A DNA stretch of 64,000 bases, taken from contig JAACJP010000003.1 in assembly GCA_013368375.1 (NCBI GenBank), positions 1,798,001-1,862,000 of the forward strand. Direction: 5' to 3'. The stretch is from Tricholomella constricta (Eukaryota; Basidiomycota; Agaricomycetes; Agaricales; Lyophyllaceae). The position numbers and the translations under genes were made by a program. Under the pieces are notes generated by a model. That model did not search any database, had not been told where the DNA came from, and saw only the letters and a program-made list of their open reading frames with translations. Shown here in pieces: positions 43,915 through 53,600 of this stretch (position 1 is its first letter; every line of letters begins with the position of its first letter).

Positions 43915-44180
43915 GTATATGATGACTTGATATACGATGGCTTGATATAAGATAACTTGATTAGACTTGACTTAACTTGACTTGACTGACTTGTGTATAT
44001 ATAATGACTTGAATAACCTTGACTTGACTTGACTTGACTTGACTGGCAGATGTATACGATAACTTGAATAGACTTGACGGTAACTTGACTGACTTGCAGA
44101 TATATACAATGACTTGAATGGACTTGACGATGACTTGACTGACAGATGTATACGATGACTTGAATGGACTTGACGATGAC
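43915..44180. repeat. CTTGA-rich tandem repeats in LTR
   Basis: Degenerate direct repeats of ACTTGACTTGACTGACTTG and GATGTATACGATGACTTGAATGG are present. They are copied in the right LTR at about 57721-57986. The 150-residue minus frame across them is repeat-derived. Confidence 0.75.
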
Positions 44181-44287
44181 GAAGGCTTCCTGATAACAAA
44201 AGATAGAATATAGGTCAGTAATAAATGTAATCAACTAACTGATAGCTGATCAATACGAGAAACAATGACGAAATAAATCTAACAAGG

Positions 44288-44668
44288 TTGCTCACTGTCT
44301 CTTACAGTGACGAACAAGCTTGAGAGATACGGACAATGACGAACACTAGTCTCAATCACACTCTTCTGGGCACTGCCAGGCTTGAGTAGATATATACTAG
44401 ACTTAATGAAGAATACTGAGTTTGCTCACTGTTGTGGACAGTGACGAACAAACTAATTATCAACTTGCTCACTGTTTCTTACAGTGACGGACAAGATTGA
44501 CAGACAATGCCGACAGACTAGCTCACTTCGCAACTCTTCTGGGCACTGCCAGGCTCGAGCAGGAATTCCACTAGACTGAAACTGACTTCCTGGTTTGCTC
44601 ACTGTTGGCGACAGTGACGAACAAACCAATCTACCAAGTTGCTCACTGTATCTTACAGTGACGAACAA
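44288..44668. repeat. Hairpin array with about 175-bp period
   Basis: Five inverted repeats of the form TTGCTCACTGT-N6-ACAGTGACGAACAA lie at about 44288, 44421, 44464, 44594 and 44639. The first, third and fifth are spaced 176 and 175 bp apart, with the shared GGGCACTGCCAGGCT block between them, so this is a tandem duplication. In element orientation it lies downstream of the TATA box, in the RNA leader. Confidence 0.8.
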
Positions 44669-44815
44669 CCTTTGGTAGACAGAAACAACAGTGAATCAAC
44701 TAAGATTATTGCCTTGGTCAACAATATGACCAATGGGGGGTGAGTGCAGGCTGTATATTGGATGAAACCACTGTTATACCACACCAGACTGGGGGGAATA
44801 CTCAATTTCCTCTCC

Positions 44816-44823
44816 CTTATATA
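44816..44823 (-). promoter_or_regulatory. Element C TATA box
   Basis: TATATAAG on the minus strand sits just downstream (element sense) of the TGAGTCA cluster and upstream of the structured leader. Confidence 0.55.
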
Positions 44824-44865
44824 CATTTTGGCTACCTATGCTTACTAAGCATTGATGCAGTACAA

Positions 44866-45321
44866 TGAGTCATGTAGAGTCATATATTGTAAGTGAAGGA
44901 GTCAGAATGAGTCAGGGTGAGTCAGAATGTGTATTTATAGAAAGTAATGAGTCAGGATGAGTCAGAGCATATTTATAGAAATATAATGAGTCAGATGTTA
45001 TAAATAAACAGCCTTGACTGTAAATGAGTCATCCTGATGCAATCTATGAGTCAGATCACATGTAGAGGGTTAATTATAGAACACTTGAGTCAGATTGTCA
45101 GAATGGAGTCATATAGACATGAGTCATGTTAAGATATGGGTTATATTTAGCACACTTGAGTCAGAATGTCAGATTTGGGTCATGTAGGCAGATGAGTCAT
45201 GTGGGGGTGTGAGTCATGCTGTCATATGAGTCATGCTTACATAAATGTCATGTGGAGCATGTGGACCATCCTGACATATGAGTCATAAAGGTGCAATGAG
45301 TCATGAGCTGCATATGAGTCA
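44866..45321. promoter_or_regulatory. Cluster of 17 TGAGTCA sites
   Basis: Exact TGAGTCA heptamers start at 44866, 44908, 44918, 44948, 44958, 44987, 45025, 45047, 45086, 45120, 45157, 45193, 45210, 45227, 45279, 45297 and 45315, with more one-mismatch copies between. TGASTCA is the palindromic site of Gcn4/AP-1 bZIP factors. By chance about one per 8 kb is expected. The cluster ends about 45 bp upstream of the TATA box in element sense. Confidence 0.75.
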
Positions 45322-45399
45322 TAATGACGAAACGAGTCATATGGATCCAATCAGTCAAGTTCAGGAGTTATGACTAAGCTGAGGTCATCTGACTTGTCC

Positions 45400-45620
45400 T
45401 TAGGATTACAGAATCATCAGAATGATGGAGTTAACCATTGCGCCATGTGGGCTGCTTAGTAATCTCTTATGATTATAAAGTTTTGCACCAGGCCGGGATT
45501 GAAGCAAGGTCAAAAGTGCCAAAGCAGTAGGTGCAATTTAACCACTGAGCCATTGGGCTGTTTGTGACAAGCTAGACTTTAAACTGTTTATAAGGCAGGG
45601 ATTGAACTGGTGTTATAAAA
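45400..45620 (-). other. tRNA-like relics in LTR
   Basis: On the minus strand TGGCTCAGTGGTTAA (A-box-like) is followed at tRNA spacing by CTTCAATCCCGG (B-box-like) in 45485-45558, 74 nt in all. A second A-box-like TGGCGCAATGGTTAA lies near 45430-45446, and a B-box-like GTTCAATCCC near 45597-45606. Acceptor and T stems do not pair well, so these are tRNA-derived relics, not tRNA genes. Confidence 0.4.
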
Positions 45621-45801
45621 TATAAGACCTTTCTTTAGAGTGATCAATTCGACTGAGTGGGCTTTTTATGTCACTTTGTCTGAAACACTTTTCAGGCGTG
45701 ACATATTCGCGAGGAACGAAAAATCAACCGTCCCCGGTTGTGTCGAATTCTTCTTTAGAGAATGAGAGGAATATATATAATCTTGAAAAGACCACGAAGT
45801 T

Positions 45802-46242
45802 CTACTGTGATACTCCTGCTCTAATGTGTCCTTTTATAGTTTCTTGACTGTCTCTCCGAGGGTTAACAGCTTTAATCGTTTCTTGACTTGTTCGGGTGTT
45901 AACAGATTTTTCTTGTTGCTCCCAGGGTCTGCCTGAAGGTCGGTTGGCATAGAATATTCCTCCTAATGCATCAAGAGAGTCGGGGCCATGTGTCTTGATA
46001 GATTCATGATGACTTTCTGAGGTTGGGCGAATATAAACAGGTGGAAGAAGTTGAGGGTTATGACTTGGAATAATGACGAGAGGAAGTCCGGGTTCATTTT
46101 CATTTAGCCTTGGAGCATGACTTAGGCGCTGGCACAAGCGTCCAATCATATTACGAAAAAGGAAGACGAGAATGATGGTGCAGATGATGAGAATGCCGAG
46201 AAAGACAAGAATATAGGCTTGAAAAGTTCCGTTATTGGCCAT
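45802..46242 (-). CDS. Element C small membrane-protein ORF
   Basis: A 146-residue ORF with a short N-terminus, one strong transmembrane helix (about residues 10-30, rich in Ile/Leu/Phe), a basic flank and a hydrophilic tail with a repeated SQETIK motif. It sits between the other ORFs and the 3' LTR, the position of env in retroviruses, but is far too small for an envelope. The family is unknown. Confidence 0.5.
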   Translation of the reverse strand: MANNGTFQAYILVFLGILIICTIILVFLFRNMIGRLCQRLSHAPRLNENEPGLPLVIIPSHNPQLLPPVYIRPTSESHHESIKTHGPDSLDALGGIFYANRPSGRPWEQQEKSVNTRTSQETIKAVNPRRDSQETIKGHIRAGVSQ

Positions 46243-46389
46243 CGCAGGATATGTTCAATGTGCGCTCAATTGTTGTTTTCCTTGGTTTTTCCTCTTTATT
46301 TCAATTAGTCATGTGATGGTTGAGTTTATAATGAAAAGCGTGATTGGAATATGTATGGTGTGGGATATGATTACGATGTAGCATCTGCT

Positions 46390-46635
46390 TTAAATTCTGC
46401 AAGTCGTCCTCTTTCTCTTTTTCGAATTGGGCAGAAGATTACAAAGTGGATGAATTGCAAGTAGTTGGTATATCGAATCTAGTGATGACAAATTAGAATT
46501 GACATTTGAATGAATAGGATGGGATTCACATAATGAGCCGAAAAACAATGGCTCACCAAATATGGAAGGTTGCAATATGGTCGACATCCTATTTAAGTCG
46601 AAAGCCAATATGCTGAAAGCGGGCGATGTGGGCAT
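46390..46635 (-). other. Element C small ORF, unknown
   Basis: An 81-residue frame overlapping the end of the next upstream ORF, with a basic KKRKR end. No domain is seen, and coding status is uncertain. Confidence 0.25.
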
Positions 46636-46891
46636 GCAGAGTTTCTTGATTTAGTAGAAGAATATGCTTGAATAATTTTTCTTCTTCTGGCCATAAGAAA
46701 TCATCGGGGTTTAAATCGATACTTGATAGACGATCTTCTGTAAGGTGTTCTGATGCTGAAAAGTTTGGTGGATGTGGAGATAATGGGGGAAGGCTGTCAA
46801 GTGGATTTCGGGGAACACGGCGGTGAACTCTAGCTTCTTCAGGAAAGGTGCCCGAAACAGGGTGTACTTTCTGATCTACGCGCTTGTACAT
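46589..46891 (-). pseudogene. Element C relic of the pre-RT linker
   Basis: A 100-residue frame with VDQKVHPVSGTFPEEARVHR, PLDSLPPLSPHPP and DDFLWPEEEKLFKHIL. This order resembles the linker just upstream of RT in a basidiomycete gypsy family, as I remember it. It ends where RT should begin, suggesting that RT, RNase H and integrase were deleted from an autonomous ancestor. Confidence 0.5.
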
Positions 46892-47121
46892 GGTGAATGA
46901 CTGAGGATTTTCAAGCTTGCTGCTAAGTTCATTGGTGGGAAATTGGTGGGAAATATAAAAAGATCATCATCTGACATAGATGAATCATTATACGGTAGCA
47001 GGAAATTACTAGTAGCAGTAGCTGAATCTATTGCATTTATTGTGTCTGGTTTGAAATCTGAGGTATTCAATGGTGTGCTCTTAGCAACAACACCAAGAAG
47101 AGTGCCTGACATTTTCATCAC
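46876..47121 (-). other. Element C small ORF, unknown
   Basis: An 81-residue frame that overlaps the 3' end of the 1135-residue ORF by about 40 bases in another frame. It may be its continuation through a frameshift or splice. No domain was recognised. Confidence 0.3.
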
Positions 47122-50100
47122 TTGAACTATAAAATTGGGTAGGTGGGTAGTATTCGAAATCTTGACTTGGATGCTGGGGTGGCTGTAATTGAAAACGTTG
47201 AGATTCGAATCCGAATTCGGTGATGGGTGTCAGAACTTCCGAAACATTCGCGAGGAACGATTGCATTACACTGTCGGTTATATCATTGGAGTTCAGGGGC
47301 GATGGTGGGGGTGTTGGTGGTTGTATAAATTCTGGAGGAGATAGTCTTCCTTCATTGATTTGAGGATCAGGATTATCGGGGGCAGGATTAATTTGACTTG
47401 AAGTGGTGAGCGTAATAATGGGATTGGAATTTGATGGCGCCAGCAATGTAGTGTTCTGTTCTAACGTTAAACCTTCCTTTGTAACATTGAATTCATGGCT
47501 TAAGGTGGATACATATTGCATGGTATCAGCTTCGATAACCGAGTTTGTAGATATACGCAAGGGAGTGTGAGGTTGCGAATAGGACTCATTCTGGATATTT
47601 TCAATAATTGACCTTTGTTGTAGTGCTTGAGTATGATATGGTGGTTGGTTTTCTAAGTTGGGATCGAGTTTCTTCCGTTTCAGGACACGTTGAAGAGAGG
47701 ATATCAAGGAGTGATTCAATGAGACACTGGATTCACTGGGTAGATAATCGAATGTCTCAGATTGCTTGGTATTACAAGAAATAGGGTCCTGATTTCCTAT
47801 AGACATAACTTCACCAAAATTCTCATCTACGGCGTGGACGCTTGGCTGGCGATCATACTGATTAATAGCAATGGATGCTATGGGAGAAAGGAGCTTGCCT
47901 GACTTATTTCCATCTAATTCAGAGGCCGGTCTTTTGCGTGATGAGTAATCAAAGACAATTGAAACGGTGGGTGAGGCAGACGAGGACTGTGGGAAATTGT
48001 TACCCGAATTGGGTGTAACCCAGGAATCTGGCGCAGGGTCGACTTTGACATGAACAGCAGGCATCGTCGGGGACTCGAAGGGGTGAGAGAATGTAGAAAT
48101 ATCATTGCTGAGAGGTTCTAACGTTCCTGATTCGACGTCGGGATCTAGAAAAGGTGTAAAGTCCAATGAGTCAGCTTCAGGAGAATTCATGGATGCGGGG
48201 AAGGCAAAAAACTCTTGACGATCTGTGGAATTGTGATGAAGCAGGCTAGATATAGAAGAGTGGCGGGTAGGCGGGGCATCGGGTATACTGGAGAGAGGAA
48301 CCGAGAGGTGATCGCAATTCAAATGTCTACTCGTACCTGAAGAGGCTGATCGAGAAGCAAAGGGGTAGTGACCCTTCTCTTCAATTATCGAATCATGGAG
48401 TTCATACTCCGCGCATGGACTGTTGGCGAGTCTGATAAGTGTTTCGGCTGCCTCGAGATCTTCGTTCACTATTAAAGGGGCTTGGGGCTGAGGAGAATTT
48501 GGCGGCGTAGATGTAACACGAGGGGAGAATAGCAGAGGCGCTTCAATACTCTGAGCAACAAAATAGTCGATATTTGATAGTGTCGCTTTCAATGCAAGAT
48601 CTGAATTATTAAGCGCTGCTAAGCTGTCTGGCGTTGTTGATTCAGATAGAGTGTGCGCACCAAGAGCGCTCAATAACATTGGTTCAAATATACAATAGTC
48701 GCGTACGGGTTTCTGAGGATACGGAGAGTCAGAAGAAGAGTTCAATGAAAAGGTGTTTGGAGCGTATTGCTGGCCGTGGTCGATGGAAAAGACTGGAGGT
48801 GAAATAAGCTTACTGTGCTTTAGCAAATTAGGCCGCGAGGTTGTGACTTCCAACGTGGGTGGAGATTTGACTTCATCAATTTCCTTGCTTTCTGTACCAT
48901 AACTTAGCACAGATTCTAACGTGTTTATGTTCATGACGGGCAAGGAATTTTCTTTCAATGTTTCATGAGATGAAAAAGAAAATTGATTCCGACTATCTAA
49001 ATCCAATCTACAACCTTGCACATACTGACTAGCTGGTAGTACTTTGGGTGGCTCAACGTCTTCGTTTAGCTGTTCAAAGTCCAGGTCAGCAGCGGCAACA
49101 GCGTTCAAGGATAAAAGAAGTTTACCAGAGTCAAAGGTGCTTGGACTTGAGGATGGAGGTGTCTTACGTTTGCGTGAAGATGTCTGGAGAACCTCAGGTT
49201 CCTTGGAGGTTATGGCTTGAGAAGGCATAGTACTGCTGCTAAACGTGAGATGTGAACAGTCAGAGAATGAATGATCATGTGCGTGCGGGCAGAGGAATGG
49301 GTTGGAATCAGCATAAGTCTTGCATTCGGTAGTGGTTGGGATTGGCGATGAGGTGTGGGGACGAGATAAATTCGGAGATACCGGAATAGGTGAATTAGAA
49401 TGTCGAGAAGGTGTTACGGGTATGGGCGGCTCACTGGGTAGAAGACTAACAGAGGGGATGTTCGAAGCTGGAATGAGGGCGGGCTTTAGCTCCTTTGCTG
49501 ATGAATTTTGAACCATAATATCATGCAATCGAGAATGTTCTGTGTTGATATTCTTAAGGGTTGGAGGCAGTTGGGCATGATCACGGACCTGTTCGAGAGC
49601 AAGAAGGGCTGGTGCTGGAGGGCGACGTGGGAGTGCACGGGTTAGCGCAATCTGGGCTCGGGCATTGCTGCCACCTTCAGAAATAAAGAGGGGTGTACCT
49701 AGAGTGTTAAGTTCATGTTCAAGGCGCTCAACATATCTCCGACGAGCTTCACCAGGGCTGGGGGATCGAGAAGGGGGCACTGAGAAATCTGTCATGTCGT
49801 CATCAGCATCATCAAAGTCGTATGTGCTTCTCCAGTCAGCAGAGAGATCGGAATAGTTATCATCGGAGTAGTAGGGACGTTCAGTACTTGACGGACCATT
49901 GTTATACCAATCAGTATGTTCCAGAGGACGATCTTTCTTTGGTCGGACGCGTGCTTCAAGACGATTGATTTTAGCAATCAGTGACTCAGCGTGCGGTGAT
50001 AGTTTTCGAGAACGAGGACTACGAGGATCACTTTCACTTGAGATAATCACTGGAGCAGGTAAGTTCAATTTGGGTGGTGGAAGCGAAGGATTGAGAGGGT

Positions 50101-50488
50101 GAGAGCTTGTACCAATGTTTGCAAGAACAGGCGTTGAAAGTATTGGGGACTCGGTCAGTTCCCGTGGACCTTCAAACCATGATGGAATAGCATTCCGCCA
50201 GGCTTCGTCATAGTAGAGGCCATGTGGAGATGTTCCAACGTCAGCGGATACAAGTGGTTCATGAGTGTCGTAAGGGCGTACCATGGTAATGTGCATTTCA
50301 CATGAGCGTGTAGCTGGCTGAGGAGAATCGGGACTAAACATTTGAAGTGAGGCGTCGAAGAGAACTAGGTTTTCAATTTGATACCCCTGAACGATTCGGG
50401 GATCGAAACGAACACCCATTAACGAAGATATAAGAACGGGAGAATGGTGTTCACCATTCTCAAAGATATGATGAGCAAAGCCTTGCAT
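47081..50488 (-). CDS. Element C second large ORF, unknown
   Basis: A 1135-residue ORF in the same frame as the Gag-protease ORF but separated by 189 bases with several stops. It is low-complexity and rich in Ser, Pro and acidic residues, with a conserved-looking N-terminal part (MGVRFDPRIVQGYQIENLVL) and a coiled-coil-prone segment (EARRRYVERLEHELNTLG). No enzymatic motif is visible. Its full length without stops argues for selection or youth. Confidence 0.6.
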   Translation of the reverse strand: MQGFAHHIFENGEHHSPVLISSLMGVRFDPRIVQGYQIENLVLFDASLQMFSPDSPQPATRSCEMHITMVRPYDTHEPLVSADVGTSPHGLYYDEAWRNAIPSWFEGPRELTESPILSTPVLANIGTSSHPLNPSLPPPKLNLPAPVIISSESDPRSPRSRKLSPHAESLIAKINRLEARVRPKKDRPLEHTDWYNNGPSSTERPYYSDDNYSDLSADWRSTYDFDDADDDMTDFSVPPSRSPSPGEARRRYVERLEHELNTLGTPLFISEGGSNARAQIALTRALPRRPPAPALLALEQVRDHAQLPPTLKNINTEHSRLHDIMVQNSSAKELKPALIPASNIPSVSLLPSEPPIPVTPSRHSNSPIPVSPNLSRPHTSSPIPTTTECKTYADSNPFLCPHAHDHSFSDCSHLTFSSSTMPSQAITSKEPEVLQTSSRKRKTPPSSSPSTFDSGKLLLSLNAVAAADLDFEQLNEDVEPPKVLPASQYVQGCRLDLDSRNQFSFSSHETLKENSLPVMNINTLESVLSYGTESKEIDEVKSPPTLEVTTSRPNLLKHSKLISPPVFSIDHGQQYAPNTFSLNSSSDSPYPQKPVRDYCIFEPMLLSALGAHTLSESTTPDSLAALNNSDLALKATLSNIDYFVAQSIEAPLLFSPRVTSTPPNSPQPQAPLIVNEDLEAAETLIRLANSPCAEYELHDSIIEEKGHYPFASRSASSGTSRHLNCDHLSVPLSSIPDAPPTRHSSISSLLHHNSTDRQEFFAFPASMNSPEADSLDFTPFLDPDVESGTLEPLSNDISTFSHPFESPTMPAVHVKVDPAPDSWVTPNSGNNFPQSSSASPTVSIVFDYSSRKRPASELDGNKSGKLLSPIASIAINQYDRQPSVHAVDENFGEVMSIGNQDPISCNTKQSETFDYLPSESSVSLNHSLISSLQRVLKRKKLDPNLENQPPYHTQALQQRSIIENIQNESYSQPHTPLRISTNSVIEADTMQYVSTLSHEFNVTKEGLTLEQNTTLLAPSNSNPIITLTTSSQINPAPDNPDPQINEGRLSPPEFIQPPTPPPSPLNSNDITDSVMQSFLANVSEVLTPITEFGFESQRFQLQPPQHPSQDFEYYPPTQFYSSSDENVRHSSWCCC

Positions 50489-50677
50489 TTGCCTAATCTG
50501 AGAGTGTACATGTCTGTATGGCTGCCTAGGGACTACGTGGTAGGCTAGAAGAGGAAGGGGGACTCGATTCTCGGGTATAAGGGTATATTGATCTGGGGTG
50601 TCACGATGAGTTACAGGGTCGGAACGAGATCAGGATTTACTGACCTGGATGCAGGGTTACGGATGACCGGCGCGAAT

Positions 50678-53600
50678 TCATAAGCGAGGGACGGGGCTGT
50701 CCCAGAGCAAGGGGAAGGGTAGACCGTTGTTATCGAAGTGGTGGATGGAGTGGAGATATCCGTAGTCGAAGAGAAGGAAAACGTGGTCCGGGAGATAAGG
50801 GACACAGTCGCGAAGGCGACGCATGGCGTTGGCGACTTCATGGTTAGCTCGGCTCTCGTATACCTTGGCAGCGTGGTAAAGGAATTCGTCTTCGTCGTCT
50901 GAGAGGAGGGGGTTACGGGGCTGCTCAGTGCGCTCAGCACGAAGGACCATGATGGGGGAGGGATAGTCATAGTGAATGCATTCGGTGGCAAAACCCTGTT
51001 GGATGTACGGGCGAGTTGTGTCGAAAATGCGGAAGTAAGGGCAATGATACCTGAAATAGTGTCGAGTGCCTCGACTGTCATCAACGGTGTTGAGATATAG
51101 ACGGAATTCGGGCGCCAAAAAGTCTAAGCAGGTAGCGCGAATTCCGTCGTCAATGAGGGATCGAGCTTCACGGAAGCTGTTGATAACCGGATTTACTAAA
51201 TTAAAGGCTACGGCGTCATCAGTGTGATCGTAGGGCGAAATGAAATGAGTGTCGAAGTATCCGTTGGGTCCCGGCTTTCCGTGAGGTCGGTCTTCCCAGG
51301 TGGCAGGACTGTCTTCGGAGGTGTGACGATCGCGGGGGTATCTGGAGTCGTAAGTAGAGTACTTGATGTATGTAGTGGGCCTTGGCGAAGGAAGGAGGCG
51401 GTCAGCTTGCTCCCTTTGCCAGACTTCGAGTCGGATAGCTTGGCGTTGAGGGGTCTCGGGGAAGCCTTTCCAGTCGGCTGAGATAACACGGGTGGTTCGA
51501 ATAATGTTGGCGGCATCGAGGAAGGGAACGGCGAAGTCGGATTTGGAGTCGATAGATTCGGGGTCCGGAGTAGAGAGAGAATTGTCGGTATCTAGCAAGG
51601 GGTGGTTATTGACCTCGCCTTCGAAGTCGAACATGAAATGATGGCGGACTATCGGGGTCTTGTGTTTGGCACACCACGCCGGGTGGCCAGGAGGTGGAGT
51701 GGATCCACTGACGGGTGCACGAATTGGGGTGTCGATACCGGCTTGGAAGGTGTCGAAGCTTCGAGCGTCGACAAATCCATACTCATCGCGGTCTTGAGTT
51801 ATTCGTTGATAAATTAGGTCGATGTTGTACTTGAAGGTGGGGCGGCTACGGGCGAGAACGAGTTCTGAGGATGGAACGGGGGATGGAGGGGAGGCTGCGC
51901 GGTTAGGAATCATGTCGAGGAGTTCGTTTACTGCGTCATCCCAAGTGTCAGCGTACTGAGGGTCATCGAACACGTTCATGTGCTCACCAATGGCATGTCC
52001 TATTACTTCTTGAGGGAGATCGCGAGTCGTGAACTGGGGGGACACATCCATCTCGTCGCTGGAGGAGTCGGGCGTCATGAGGTCAGGTGTCGAGTCGCTA
52101 AGATCGTCCTCAGCGCTAGGCTTCGCGAGGAACGATGCTAGGAACTCTGGAGAGGCATTAGATTCATTGTGCTCATCGTGGAGATTCGATAAAATTGACT
52201 TACGCCTTAGTTGTTCATCAACTTCGGGGTTTGTCACGTTGGAATGGTCTTGGGGATGGCTAGAAGGAGGAGGGGTCGGCAGAGGAGTAGGTAGTGGTAC
52301 AGGATCGAGTCTTGGGGCAGGGACAGTGAGAGGCGCTGCTAGGAGTTCTGGGATCGAAGGTAGCGGTGCAAGGAGCAGGTGCTGAGATGGAGTACGAGGT
52401 CGGAAGGGGGGAAGTAGTACAGCAGGGTTGATGGTCGATAATGGGGAGGGTATGTTCGAAGACGAACTGGGAGCGCTTGCTACGGTCTTGCTAGCGTCGG
52501 TCTTGACCTGAGCGTCAGGGTATCGTAATTTCAGTAGCTCGAGGGCTACGTCTTCGTTGGCAAGCCAATCGTCGGTTGCCGTTCCATCAGGTGCAGCTGA
52601 ACTGATCGTTTCCTGCACGATAGAGGAAGAAAAAGCTAAAGAGATAGTATCGTTGTCTTGAGTGAAGGATTCAGAGTTATTGAGTAAGTCAAACGTACCG
52701 GGGGAGTCGTCGATGGCATTTGGCACGTCTACGGTAGTAGGAGCGATATACGAGGGGTCGGAAGGGTCTGAAGGAAGCGGCTTAGGATTGCTGAGAGGAG
52801 GGGAGAAGTTCTCGGAGGTAACAGAGTCATCGGCGGGCTTGAGCTTACGGCCTGAAGAAAGAGAATCAGTCAGGTCAGCTAGAGGCGTGAAGGGATTCTG
52901 GAGAGACGCACGAATGGGGGGCAGAGGGAGAGGAGACTTTCCGTCACGACGACGGCGATCCCTGCGCTTGGCGCGTTGGGAACGAGTAGTCGAGCCTGCG
53001 TCGACGCTGGCTGCAGCAGTCGAAGAGGAAAGTGAAGTCGTACCAACGGTCTTCTTCCTTCCACGTCTCGTCTTGGTCCAGCCCGGCTCATCCTCACTGC
53101 TCTCCATGTCCACATCTTCCTCCTTTTCTATCCCATTACGCGGCGTGTCAGTCGAACGTTCGAAGGGCGCACTAGCTTGGGTAGTGGCAGTCGGGGCACG
53201 ATAAACGCGAACGGGCTCGACTTCAGGATAGAGGGAGATGTCGAAGGGACGGAGCGGCCCAGCCGCAAGAGCGAGTACAGAGGCAGAGGGTTGAGGAGAA
53301 GAGGGAGAGGAAGTCCGAATGATGGGGTTGATGGAATCCTGAATGATCGGAAACTCGGCACGCGGTTCCGGATGATCGGTGCGAGTTCCTTGCGAAATCT
53401 GAGAATGCAATTGAATGGGGGAAGGAGTACGAATATCTGTTGGGAAAGTGGAAGGGGTATCGGCAACAATAGATAAATCAGGAGTACGTTCAACGGGAGG
53501 AGAAGGAGAGGCATTATACACGAAGTTCGGAGTGGTGAGGTCCCGGTCAACAAAAGTCAGGTACACGTTTCCGGATCGCACGGCAGGGGTTCCTGATCCA

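Larger units (their letters stand above)
43591..45703 (-). repeat. Element C 3' LTR (inner end inferred)
   Basis: The outer end is certain from the repeat at 57397. The inner end is placed at 45703 because the minus strand there begins TGTCACGCC, sharing TGTCA with the inverted outer end, and because a TATA box and enhancer-like cluster would then lie in U3. A polypurine tract is not evident next to 45704. An alternative inner end near 44803, next to GGGAGAGGAAAT, would leave the promoter outside the LTR. The right copy is cut too early to decide. Confidence 0.6.

Noticed and set aside
43782..44234. 150-residue minus-strand ORF, and its near-identical copy at 57588-58040
   Set aside because: It lies wholly in the LTR CTTGA repeats, outside the element's coding interior, and its peptide is repeat-derived (SSQVKSS units).
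44266..44670. CRISPR array suggested by regularly spaced hairpin repeats
   Set aside because: The genome is eukaryotic, the units are tandem LTR duplications, the spacers are themselves homologous, and no cas genes are present.
43591..44803. Shorter LTR for element C ending at the GGGAGAGGAAAT purine run
   Set aside because: It would place the TATA box and TGAGTCA cluster outside the LTR, and its TGAGTA start does not match the inverted outer end; kept only as an alternative.
45802..46242. Envelope gene of element C
   Set aside because: At 146 residues with one helix and no glycoprotein features it cannot be a fusion or envelope protein; listed only as a membrane-protein ORF.
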